Position numbers and translations under genes: made by a program | Notes under the pieces: generated by a model | Told to the model about the DNA's origin: nothing | The model's input: the letters and a program-made list of their open reading frames with translations, nothing else | The model's database searches: none | In this document: piece after piece, positions 41,563 through 49,060 of the stretch | How the letters are laid out: each line of letters opens with the position of its first letter | How positions within the stretch are numbered: the first letter of the stretch is position 1 | NCBI GenBank assembly: GCA_041650375.1 | Contig: JBAZLH010000004.1 | Location: 1 to 64,000 of the forward strand | Direction of reading: 5' to 3' | DNA from: UBA6220 sp041650375 | GTDB lineage: Bacteria; Patescibacteriota; Minisyncoccia; Minisyncoccales; Minisyncoccaceae | Length of the DNA stretch: 64,000 bases

Positions 41563-41934
41563 TTATACTAATTCTTTAGTCATGGTTCCTATTTTTTCAA
41601 AACCTTTTTCCCTTACTTCCCTGGCAACCGGGCCTAAAATTCTGGTGCCTTTCGGTTCTTTTCCTTGCCCTTCCAAAATCACAATGGCGTTGTCGTCAAA
41701 TCTGATGTAGGTGCCGTTCTTTCTTCGCATGGCTTGCCTCTGCCGAATAACCACGGCTCGGACAACCTGGTGTTTTTTCACGTTCTTCCTGGGCTCGGCT
41801 GTTTTCACGGCCACGACAATAATATCACCCAAGTAAGCGTATCGGCGCCTGGTTCCTCCCAAAATCCGAATGCATTTCGCGGTTTTAGCTCCGGAATTAT
41901 CGGCTACTTTTAATAATGTTTCTGTTTGAATCAT
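41563..41934 (-). CDS. rplN: Ribosomal protein uL14
   Basis: 123 residues. MIQTETLLKVADNSGAK at the start, GTRILGPVAREVRE near the end. Large-subunit protein at the subunit interface. Confidence 0.98.
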   Translation of the reverse strand: MIQTETLLKVADNSGAKTAKCIRILGGTRRRYAYLGDIIVVAVKTAEPRKNVKKHQVVRAVVIRQRQAMRRKNGTYIRFDDNAIVILEGQGKEPKGTRILGPVAREVREKGFEKIGTMTKELV

Positions 41935-41940
41935 ATTTCT

Positions 41941-42183
41941 TTATTTAGCTAATTTCTCAACAACTTCCCATTTTTTGTCCTTGGACAAAGGCCTGGATTC
42001 CCTTATCATTACTTTGTCTCCAACATTATAATCGGTTTGGTTTTCAACATGGGCTTTATACTTTTCGTGAGTTTTGTATCTTCTTCGGTATAAAGGATGT
42101 TCTTTCATTGTCTCAACCCTAACAACCACAGTTTTCTGCATTTTATCCGATACTATTATTCCTATAAGCTCTTTCTTAGGCAT
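41941..42183 (-). CDS. rpsQ: Ribosomal protein uS17
   Basis: 80 residues from ATG 42183. The open frame runs 23 codons further upstream, but that part overlaps element E3 and is not conserved. KELIGIIVSDKMQKTVVVRV and the PLSKDKKW block are diagnostic. E3 separates it from rpmC. Confidence 0.96.
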   Translation of the reverse strand: MPKKELIGIIVSDKMQKTVVVRVETMKEHPLYRRRYKTHEKYKAHVENQTDYNVGDKVMIRESRPLSKDKKWEVVEKLAK

Positions 42184-42225
42184 ATGTGTGTTGTTATGTT
42201 TGTTTAAATATTTTATTAACTTTGA

Positions 42226-42348
42226 ATTATTTGGATTATATTGTTCGGGCACATCTCGGAAATAAATTCCACCAGGAATTTATTGAGAGCGAGCGCAATT
42301 TTCCCTATTAAAATTGACGCGTTGAACGAACAATATAATCCAAATAAT
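42226..42348 (+). repeat. Three-way-junction element E3 between rpmC and rpsQ
   Basis: 123 bp. Outer arms 42226-42247 and 42327-42348 are perfectly complementary over 22 bp; the right arm ends in the rpmC stop codon. P2: CTC, unpaired GGA, AATAAATTCC, loop ACCA, GGAATTTATT, unpaired GA, GAG. P3: GCG, unpaired C, AATTTT, loop, AAAATT, unpaired GA, CGC. Same plan as E1 and E2. Confidence 0.8.
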
Positions 42349-42542
42349 TATGCATTTTTATTTTGATTACTTAAAATGGTTAGGATTCTCGCAATTTGTT
42401 TTTTGCTTTCTTTAAAATCCTTAACATTCTTTAATCCTCCGGCCGAAGCTTTAAAGCGCATATCTTTTATTTTGTTGCGCGTGTCTTCCAATTCTTTCAA
42501 TAATTCGTCGTTGGTCTTTTTAATTAAATCGTTGTTCTTCAT
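42348..42542 (-). CDS. rpmC: Ribosomal protein uL29
   Basis: 64 residues from ATG 42542; the longer frame overlaps rplP and is rejected. Two-helix protein with LLKELEDTRNKIKDMRFKA and ARILTILSN. Sits near the peptide exit tunnel. One base after the rplP stop. Confidence 0.94.
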   Translation of the reverse strand: MKNNDLIKKTNDELLKELEDTRNKIKDMRFKASAGGLKNVKDFKESKKQIARILTILSNQNKNA

Positions 42543-42543
42543 T

Positions 42544-42957
42544 TTATTGGTTCTTAACAAATCTTGTCTTAATCGGCAATTTATCGCCGGCTTTTCTTAA
42601 AGCTTCTTTCGCGTCTGCTTCGCTAATTCCTTCCAATTCAAAAATAATTCTGCCGGGCTTGACCGGGCACACGTAATGGTCTAAAGAACCCTTGCCTCCT
42701 CCCATGGGCACTTCTTGCCCTTTCTTGGTGATAACTTTGTCCGGGAAAATTCTTACCCAAAGCTTTCCGCCTTTCCTTAAATATCTGATAATGGCGCGCC
42801 TGCCTGCCTCAATCTGATTACTGGTAATCCATTTCGCTCCCATTGCTTTTAACCCAAAGCTGCCGAAACTTATTTTCGTACCGCGGCTTTCAAAAGTGCG
42901 GGTGGTATTCCTGCCCTTTTGTTGTTTTCTGTGTTTTAATCTTTTTGGAGCTAACAT
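42544..42957 (-). CDS. rplP: Ribosomal protein uL16
   Basis: 137 residues. KHRKQQKGR at the start, FGLKAMGAKWITSNQIEAGRRA and RIFPDKVITKKGQEVPMGGGKG as core blocks (each well below full length here). Large-subunit protein near the A site. Confidence 0.97.
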   Translation of the reverse strand: MLAPKRLKHRKQQKGRNTTRTFESRGTKISFGSFGLKAMGAKWITSNQIEAGRRAIIRYLRKGGKLWVRIFPDKVITKKGQEVPMGGGKGSLDHYVCPVKPGRIIFELEGISEADAKEALRKAGDKLPIKTRFVKNQ

Positions 42958-42982
42958 GTAATTTTTTAAATCTTAATTTCTT

Positions 42983-43654
42983 TTACTCAAATTTATCGCC
43001 TTTATATATCCAAACCTTGATGCCAATAGTACCATAGGTGCATCGCGCTTCTTCCAACGCGTAATCAATATCGGCTCGGATTGTTTGCCTGGGCAATCTG
43101 CCTTTTTCCAGCCATTCCGTTCTGGCGATTTGCGAACCGTCCAATCTTCCGGAAACTTCAATCTTGATTCCTTTCACGATTTTATTGCCCATAACTTTTT
43201 CAATGGCTTGTTTGATTGTTTTTCTGAAAGGAGTTCTTTTTTCAATTTTTTGGGCAATGGACTGCGCTACCAATTCCGAGGATATCCAAGGATTAGATAC
43301 TTCTTTTATTTCCAATTTCAATTTTTTGCCAAGCTCGTTCAATTCTTTAAATCCAAGCTTATTTTTTTTGAATAATTCTTTTAACAACTCCAAGCGCAAT
43401 TTTTCCACGCCTTCGCCGCCGCGGCCGATAATTATGCCGGGCCTGGACGAATGGATTACCGCGATGATTTTATTGCTATATCTTTCTATTTCAATCTTTT
43501 CCACGCTGCTCTCTTTTAATTTTCTTGTAAGAAAATCGCGGATAATAAAATCCTCCTTCAGAAAAACTCTGGGTTCTGATCCGTAAAAACCGTGCGACAA
43601 CCAGTCGGCGATTCCTCTTATTCTGAAAATTTTAGGATGGACTTTGTGGCTCAT
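42983..43654 (-). CDS. rpsC: Ribosomal protein uS3
   Basis: 223 residues. Starts SHKVHPKIFRIRG; KH domain with GIIIGRGGEGVEKLR; C-terminal GRLDGSQIARTEWLEKGRLP and YGTIGIKVWIYKG. Forms the mRNA entry site. Confidence 0.97.
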   Translation of the reverse strand: MSHKVHPKIFRIRGIADWLSHGFYGSEPRVFLKEDFIIRDFLTRKLKESSVEKIEIERYSNKIIAVIHSSRPGIIIGRGGEGVEKLRLELLKELFKKNKLGFKELNELGKKLKLEIKEVSNPWISSELVAQSIAQKIEKRTPFRKTIKQAIEKVMGNKIVKGIKIEVSGRLDGSQIARTEWLEKGRLPRQTIRADIDYALEEARCTYGTIGIKVWIYKGDKFE

Positions 43655-43655
43655 G

Positions 43656-44117
43656 TTATTTTACTTTGTTTTTTGCTTCGCCCGCCGTAGATTTGGCAGA
43701 GGAGGGTTTAGTTTTTATTTCTTTTGGTTCTTTTACTTTTTTTTCTTTTGTTTTTTCCGCAATCTTTTTGGCTTTCTTCGGCCCGCGGACAGTATCCAGC
43801 ACCAAGGTCACATGAGACGATCTTTTCATTATCCTGTCTCCCTTGCCTTTGGCTCTCGGCATTATCCTTTTCGCAATCGGGCCCTCGTCTACAACAATCT
43901 TGCTGATAATCAATCCGTCTGTTCCGGTTTTTGAATTATTCTTAGCGTTCGCTATGGCTGAATTTAAAAGTTTTAAAATCGGGTCGGCTCCTTTCTTTAC
44001 GGCAAATCCCAAAATAACTTGAGCTTCATCAATTTTTTTGCCCCTAACCATATCAACCACCAATCTTAATTTTCGGGGCGATATTTTTAAATGTCTTAAT
44101 TTTACTTCAAAAGCCAT
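43656..44117 (-). CDS. rplV: Ribosomal protein uL22 with Lys-rich tail
   Basis: 153 residues; the conserved domain ends near 112 (RIMPRAKGKGDRIMKRSSHV), followed by a 40-residue Lys/Glu/Ala tail not found in E. coli. Lines the exit tunnel. One base from rpsC. Confidence 0.96.
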   Translation of the reverse strand: MAFEVKLRHLKISPRKLRLVVDMVRGKKIDEAQVILGFAVKKGADPILKLLNSAIANAKNNSKTGTDGLIISKIVVDEGPIAKRIMPRAKGKGDRIMKRSSHVTLVLDTVRGPKKAKKIAEKTKEKKVKEPKEIKTKPSSAKSTAGEAKNKVK

Positions 44118-44130
44118 AGTTTTTTGTTAT

Positions 44131-44451
44131 TTATTTTTTGGGAGCGGGTTTGGCGGGAGCCGCTTTAGGCGCGCCCTTTTCTTGGTCTTTCTGCATCTTT
44201 CCGCCGTGCCGCACGAATTTGGTTGTCGGAGAAAACTCTCCCAGTTTATGACCAACCATTTCTTCTGTCACTCTAACGGAAATAAAATCTTTGCCGTTGT
44301 GCACGCCGAAAGTAAATCCAACCATTTCCGGAACAATCGTGGCAGCTCTTGACCATGTTTTAACCATGGGAGCGCTGTCGGCTTTCAATCCAACTAATTT
44401 TCCCAATAGCCTTTCGTCAATATTCGGACCTTTTTTTAAACTTTTTGACAT
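44131..44451 (-). CDS. rpsS: Ribosomal protein uS19
   Basis: 106 residues. SRAATIVPEMVGFTFGVHNG and HKLGEFSPT are conserved; a short Pro/Ala/Lys tail is added. Small-subunit head protein. Follows rplB. Confidence 0.96.
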   Translation of the reverse strand: MSKSLKKGPNIDERLLGKLVGLKADSAPMVKTWSRAATIVPEMVGFTFGVHNGKDFISVRVTEEMVGHKLGEFSPTTKFVRHGGKMQKDQEKGAPKAAPAKPAPKK

Positions 44452-44457
44452 ATTATA

Positions 44458-45288
44458 TTATTTTCTCTTTTTCTTAACTCTTCTTTGCACTATTAATTTG
44501 CTTGTCCATCTGTTTTTCCTTCTGGTCTTCACGCCCAAAGCATGTTTGCCCCAAGGTGTTTTCGGATAAGCCATACCGATTGGAGATCCGCATTCACCAC
44601 CACCGTGAGGATGGTCGCAAGGATTCATGGCAGTGCCTCTCACATGCGGCCTGATTCCTTTCATTCGGCTCTTACCGGCTTTCTCCCACCTGATAAACCT
44701 GTATTCGGCATTACTTACCGAACCGACTGTGGCGAAACATTCTCCCGGAATTTTTCTAACTTCGGAAGAAGGCATTTTAATATTACAATATCCGGACGCT
44801 TCGTCATAATTTAAAATAACGGCCGTCGCTCCGGCAGACCTTACTAATTTGGCGCCCAAGCCCGGTTCTAATTCTAAGTTGTATACAAACGTTCCTTCGG
44901 GAATATTTTTTAAGCGCATTCGGTTGCCCGGTTTGGCTTCCGCTTTTTCCGCGGCAATAACTTTGTCGCCTTGCTTCAATCCTTGCGGGGCGATAATGTA
45001 TTTCTTTACGCCGTCTTCGTATTGCAATAAGGCGATAAAACCGGTTCGGTTCGGATCATATTCAATAGAAACAACTTCGGCCGGCATATCCAATTTGCTT
45101 TGCTTAAAATCAATCACTCGGTAAAGCTTTCTGGCTCCGCCGCCTTTTTGCCAAGAAGTAATTCGGCCGTTGCTGCCGCGCCCGCCGGTTCTCTTTATTC
45201 TAACCAAAAGAGACTTTTCCGGTTTCTTTTTCTTGGTCAAAACTTTTAAATTGTCCATTCGTTGCTTTTTAATCATGTTATTGAGCAA
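44458..45288 (-). CDS. rplB: Ribosomal protein uL2
   Basis: 276 residues. GRGSNGRITSWQKGGGARKLYR region, GTAMNPCDHPHGGGE with the conserved His, and KTRRKNRWTSKLIVQRR at the end. Needed for peptidyl-transferase function. The first 11 bases overlap rplW's end. Confidence 0.97.
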   Translation of the reverse strand: MLNNMIKKQRMDNLKVLTKKKKPEKSLLVRIKRTGGRGSNGRITSWQKGGGARKLYRVIDFKQSKLDMPAEVVSIEYDPNRTGFIALLQYEDGVKKYIIAPQGLKQGDKVIAAEKAEAKPGNRMRLKNIPEGTFVYNLELEPGLGAKLVRSAGATAVILNYDEASGYCNIKMPSSEVRKIPGECFATVGSVSNAEYRFIRWEKAGKSRMKGIRPHVRGTAMNPCDHPHGGGECGSPIGMAYPKTPWGKHALGVKTRRKNRWTSKLIVQRRVKKKRK

Positions 45289-45685
45289 TTATGTCTATTT
45301 TTTGGCCCTTTTCCAATCTCACCATGGCCTTTTTGCAGCCATTCTTAAAACCCAAAATTCTGCCTCTTTGCACTCTCTTTCTGGGAATGTTCACTATTTT
45401 AACGTCAACAACTTTAACATTGTATTCGCTTTCAATCGCCTTTTTGATTTCCGGCTTATTGGCCGTATCCATTACTTGGAAAACATAGAAATTATCGCCC
45501 ATCAACATTGAAGATTTCTCCGTGACGTGCGGAAATTTTAATACTTTCCAAGTGTCTGTTTTTTTCGCAGCCGAAACTTTCGCTGCTTTCACCGGTTCTT
45601 TGGCTTTCGGTTCGGCTTTTACGCTCGCCTCGGGCTTTTCTTTCGCTTCCGTATTTTCTTTTTTTCCAAAAATATTAATTGCCAT
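45278..45685 (-). CDS. rplW: Ribosomal protein uL23 with N-terminal extension
   Basis: 135 residues. The domain starts near residue 48 (VLKFPHVTEKS) and includes VDVKIVNIPRKRVQRG. The first 45 residues are a Lys/Ala/Glu-rich extension absent in most bacteria. Docking site for trigger factor and SRP at the tunnel exit. Confidence 0.95.
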   Translation of the reverse strand: MAINIFGKKENTEAKEKPEASVKAEPKAKEPVKAAKVSAAKKTDTWKVLKFPHVTEKSSMLMGDNFYVFQVMDTANKPEIKKAIESEYNVKVVDVKIVNIPRKRVQRGRILGFKNGCKKAMVRLEKGQKIDIIAQ

Positions 45686-45687
45686 AT

Positions 45688-46347
45688 TTATTCCTTATCA
45701 GCTTTCTTAAATGTCTTTTTAATTTCTTCAATTCCTTTCTTACTGATAATCAAATATCGGTGCGATAACAAATCCAAACAATTCAAATCCTTAGCTTGGA
45801 TAGTCGCGACTCGCGGGATATTTCTCATTGCTAAAATTATATTCTTGTCCATTTTTTCCAAAGCGATTAAACAGCTTTCCCCGTAAACCGAATTTTGGTT
45901 TAAAAATTCAATGGCTTTCTTGGTCTTGGCTTCGGTAATGGAAATTTCATCAGACACAATCAAATAACCGTCATTAGCCTTGGACGACAAAACCATCATC
46001 AAAGCTTTCCTTTTCATTTTTTGCGGAATTGTTTTGCTTAAAATTTTATCGTTTCTGGGGCCAAGCGCCACGCCACCGCCAATCCATAAAGGCGAACGGA
46101 TAGAACCGTGCCTGGCTCGGCCGGTGCCTTTTTGTTTCCATGGCTTAATGCCTCCGCCGGAAACATCCGCCCTGTTTTTGGTATGCGCGATATTTTGCCT
46201 GCGGTTTGCCAATTGCGAAGTGATAATTTGATGCACCAAGTTCGCGTTCATAGGCACTCCGAAAATCGCCTTGGGTAAATCAGCCGCAACGGTTTTGCTT
46301 GTTCCTTTCACTATCGTATTCTCTTTGGTTAAAGCTGTTTTTTTCAT
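45688..46347 (-). CDS. rplD: Ribosomal protein uL4
   Basis: 219 residues. RRQNIAHTKNRADVSGGGIKPWKQKGTGRARHG is the conserved loop (landmarks KQKGTGRARHG); C-terminal LNCLDLLSHRYLIISKKG. Tunnel-wall protein and, in other bacteria, autoregulator of the S10 operon. Confidence 0.96.
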   Translation of the reverse strand: MKKTALTKENTIVKGTSKTVAADLPKAIFGVPMNANLVHQIITSQLANRRQNIAHTKNRADVSGGGIKPWKQKGTGRARHGSIRSPLWIGGGVALGPRNDKILSKTIPQKMKRKALMMVLSSKANDGYLIVSDEISITEAKTKKAIEFLNQNSVYGESCLIALEKMDKNIILAMRNIPRVATIQAKDLNCLDLLSHRYLIISKKGIEEIKKTFKKADKE

Positions 46348-46351
46348 AAAT

Positions 46352-46945
46352 CTATTTTACGCTTCTAATTTCCAAAAGCGTGCCTCTCCTTCCGGGAATC
46401 GCTCCTTTTAAAGCAATGATTTTATTTTGCTTATCAATTCCAACCACTTCCACGTTTTTAACCGTTACTCTTTCGCTTCCCATTCGGCCGGGCATTCGTT
46501 TTCCTTTTAAAACTCGGCAAGGAGTTGAACAACCGGTGGAACCGATAGTCCTGTGTTCGTGCTTGTTGCCGTGGGACGCGGTCAATTTTCCGCTAAATCC
46601 GTGCCTCTTCACGCCGCCCTGAAATCCTTTTCCTTTGGAAATGCCGGCAACCCTTACCCTCTCTCCCAAATCAAAAATTGAATTCTGGATTATGTCTCCA
46701 ACTTTGTAAGCGGAAATTTCCGTCCTGAATTCTTTTACAAACCTGAACGGGGTTCCGGTTTTTTTGATTTTTCTCTCGGCTAAATTTTCAAAACCAACTT
46801 TAATAGCTTCGTATCCGTCTTTTTCTTTTGTTTTTACCTGCAAAACATTGCAATCTCCGGCCATTACCAAAGTCACGGGAATGACATTTCCGTTCGCGTC
46901 AAATACTTGCGCCATTTCAATTTTTTTTCCTAAAATGCATTTCAT
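46352..46945 (-). CDS. rplC: Ribosomal protein uL3
   Basis: 197 residues from ATG 46945 (longer frame rejected; the family starts with a short ILGKKIEMAQVF). GISKGKGFQGGVKRHGFSG and THGNKHEHR-like ASHGNKHEHRTIGS are diagnostic. A terminator hairpin lies in its leader, so rplC and later genes may be transcribed separately from rpsJ. Confidence 0.96.
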   Translation of the reverse strand: MKCILGKKIEMAQVFDANGNVIPVTLVMAGDCNVLQVKTKEKDGYEAIKVGFENLAERKIKKTGTPFRFVKEFRTEISAYKVGDIIQNSIFDLGERVRVAGISKGKGFQGGVKRHGFSGKLTASHGNKHEHRTIGSTGCSTPCRVLKGKRMPGRMGSERVTVKNVEVVGIDKQNKIIALKGAIPGRRGTLLEIRSVK

Positions 46946-46962
46946 GGTAATTTTGCTTGGTA

Positions 46963-46987
46963 ATAAAAAACTGGGCACCAGCCCAGT
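46963..46987 (-). terminator. Terminator/attenuator between rpsJ and rplC
   Basis: Minus strand CTGGGC / GCCCAG, 4-nt loop TGGT, then six T. It lies 20 bases before the rplC ATG. A possible promoter (TTTACA ... TAATAA) is 40-65 bases further up. Confidence 0.75.
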
Positions 46988-47060
46988 AAGCTAGTTAACA
47001 GTTATTAAATTTGGTTTAAATTTGTAAAATCGTATATCGTCTTATTTATTGGTTTCTTTT

Positions 47061-47405
47061 TTACAGTATGCTTTTAATCTCAGTATCAACTCCGGCCGGC
47101 AATGTCAGTGATTTTAAAGACTCAACCACTTTTGAATTCGGATTCAAGATATCAATAATCCTTTTATGAATCCTCATTTCAAATTGCTCGCGCGCGCTTT
47201 TGTGCACAAAGGTGGAGCGGTTAACCGTAAACTTGCTTATTTCTATCGGCAAGGGTATGGGACCGGCAACTTTTACGCCATTGCGCAAAGCCATATCAAT
47301 AATTTGCTGGGCGCTCTTATCAATAACCTTGTGGTCGTAAGCTCGCAACTTTATTCTCAATCGCGGCGTCTTCTCCTTATTTTCTGTTTTTTTCACTGTT
47401 GCCAT
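47061..47405 (-). CDS. rpsJ: Ribosomal protein uS10
   Basis: 114 residues. RLRIKLRAYDHKVIDKSAQQI and GPIPLPIEISKFTVNRSTFVHKSAREQFEMR blocks (landmarks AYDHKVID, PLPI). Head protein, also NusE in transcription antitermination. Follows tuf by 7 bp. Confidence 0.97.
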   Translation of the reverse strand: MATVKKTENKEKTPRLRIKLRAYDHKVIDKSAQQIIDMALRNGVKVAGPIPLPIEISKFTVNRSTFVHKSAREQFEMRIHKRIIDILNPNSKVVESLKSLTLPAGVDTEIKSIL

Positions 47406-47412
47406 CTGAGTT

Positions 47413-48609
47413 CTATTTTATAATTTTAGTGATAGTTCCGGCGCCAACTGTTTTGCCTCCTTCACGGATGGCAAAGCCAAACTTTTCTTCCATAGCCACG
47501 GGCACGATTAATTTTACCGTTACGTCAACCGTGTCTCCGGGCATAACCATTTCGGTTCCGGCAGCCAAAGTAACATCACCGGTAACATCCGCTGTCCTGA
47601 CAAAGAATTGCGGTTTGTATCCGCTGAAAAACGGCGTGTGCCTGCCACCTTCGTCTTTTGACAAAACATAAATCTTGGCTTCAAATTCAGTGTGAGGAGT
47701 AATTGTTCCAGGTTTGGATAAAACTTGGCCCCTTTCAATGTCTTCTTTTTTCAATCCCCTTAAAAGGATTCCAACATTGTCTCCGGCTTGTCCTCGGGTT
47801 AATGATTTGTTAAACATTTCCACTGATACAGCTGTTGATTTGGCGGTTGGCCTAATGCCCACGATTTCAACTTCTTCGTTGGAGTTGATAACGCCTCTTT
47901 CAATTCTGCCGGTCGCAACTGTTCCACGGCCTTCGATTGAAAACACATCTTCAATAGCCATTAAGAACGGCTTTTCTGTGTCTCTAACCGGTTCAGGGAT
48001 ATAGTTGTCCAATTGTTCGGTTAATTCAATAACTTTTTGGGCCCACGGGTCGTCCAAGCTGGTGGCTTCCAAAGCTTTCAAAGCGGAACCTCGAATTACC
48101 GGTAAAGTGTCTCCCGGGAATTCATATTTTTTCAAAAGGTCTCTAACTTCGCCTTCAACCAAGTCAATCATTTCCGGGTCGTCAACCATATCGCATTTAT
48201 TCAAGAAAACAACGATAGAAGGCAAACCGACTTGTTTAGCCAACAAGATGTGTTCTCGTGTCTGAGGCATAGGGCCGTCAGTCGCGGCAACAACCAAAAT
48301 AGCTCCGTCCATCTGAGCAGCGCCGGTAATCATATTTTTAATGTAGTCGGCGTGGCCCGGGCAATCAATGTGGGCGTAGTGCCTCTTGTCGGTTTCGTAT
48401 TCCAAGTGAGCGATGTTAATGGTAACACCTCTGGCTTTTTCTTCCGGAGCGGAGTCAATCTGATCCACTGATTTAGCCTTAATATTGCTGCCGCCTTTTA
48501 AAGACAAGCAATGCAAAATCGCGGCGCTTAATGTTGTTTTGCCGTGGTCAACGTGACCGATCGTACCTACGTTGAGGTGCGGTTTTGTTCTTTCAAAAAC
48601 TTCTGCCAT
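47413..48609 (-). CDS. tuf: Elongation factor Tu
   Basis: 398 residues. G1 GHVDHGKTT, G3 DCPGHADY, G4 NKCD, G5 GSALKA; domains 2 and 3 complete with RGVI, GQAGDNVG and the C-terminal VGAGTITKIIK. Delivers aminoacyl-tRNA. It has its own promoter and a hairpin-bearing leader. Confidence 0.98.
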   Translation of the reverse strand: MAEVFERTKPHLNVGTIGHVDHGKTTLSAAILHCLSLKGGSNIKAKSVDQIDSAPEEKARGVTINIAHLEYETDKRHYAHIDCPGHADYIKNMITGAAQMDGAILVVAATDGPMPQTREHILLAKQVGLPSIVVFLNKCDMVDDPEMIDLVEGEVRDLLKKYEFPGDTLPVIRGSALKALEATSLDDPWAQKVIELTEQLDNYIPEPVRDTEKPFLMAIEDVFSIEGRGTVATGRIERGVINSNEEVEIVGIRPTAKSTAVSVEMFNKSLTRGQAGDNVGILLRGLKKEDIERGQVLSKPGTITPHTEFEAKIYVLSKDEGGRHTPFFSGYKPQFFVRTADVTGDVTLAAGTEMVMPGDTVDVTVKLIVPVAMEEKFGFAIREGGKTVGAGTITKIIK

Positions 48610-48720
48610 AATTTTATTTTATTTATTTTTTATTTATTATATTATCCGCTTTTCCGTAAATAACGGATGAGCGAGGTCGTTATTTTTAAAACAAATAACG
48701 CCGTTAAGATTAACAAATCT

Positions 48721-48748
48721 ATTTTAACTAAATTTGGGAAAAAGTCAA
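48721..48748 (-). promoter_or_regulatory. tuf promoter
   Basis: Minus strand TTGACT (48748-48743), 16 bases, TAAAAT (48726-48721). The leader of about 105 nt has a CGTTATTT / AAATAACG hairpin (about 48672-48701). Confidence 0.7.
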
Positions 48749-48822
48749 TGTTTAAGCCTTATTTTAACCTCTTTTCCTTTATTCTACGGGGCTCCACTAA
48801 TTCAATGGCTCAAAATAACAGG

Positions 48823-49059
48823 CTAAAACGGCAAATCGTCTATCTTCAATCCCTCGTCTTCCAGGGTATTTTCAACTCGTTCGGCCTTGATTTCTTCGCG
48901 TTGCCTTTGGGGCAAAATCGGTTCTCGGGTAACCCTATTTTCCTTTAAGGCTTTATATTCCGCGTAGTCCATTATAACCAACGTCGGGCCTTGGTCGCCG
49001 GTAACGATAATCTTGGCTTTATCCTCCTTTATTAATTTTTTGATTTCATTAATGTCCAT
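48823..49059 (-). CDS. Small acidic protein, Phd/YefM-like N-terminus
   Basis: 78 residues from ATG 49059. AAAGGAG of its ribosome site is formed by the last codons of fusA. LIKEDKAKIIVTGDQGPTLVIMDYAEYKAL resembles the start of Phd/YefM antitoxin-fold proteins (strand-helix); the rest is acidic and probably disordered. No toxin gene is adjacent, so an antitoxin role is not supported. Sits between fusA and tuf. Confidence 0.6.
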   Translation of the reverse strand: MDINEIKKLIKEDKAKIIVTGDQGPTLVIMDYAEYKALKENRVTREPILPQRQREEIKAERVENTLEDEGLKIDDLPF

Positions 49060-49060
49060 A

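Noticed and set aside
42184..42252. Extension of uS17 upstream
   Set aside because: These codons overlap an arm of element E3 and are not part of the family.
48823..49059. Toxin-antitoxin pair
   Set aside because: The Phd-like similarity is weak and there is no toxin gene; neighbours are fusA and tuf.
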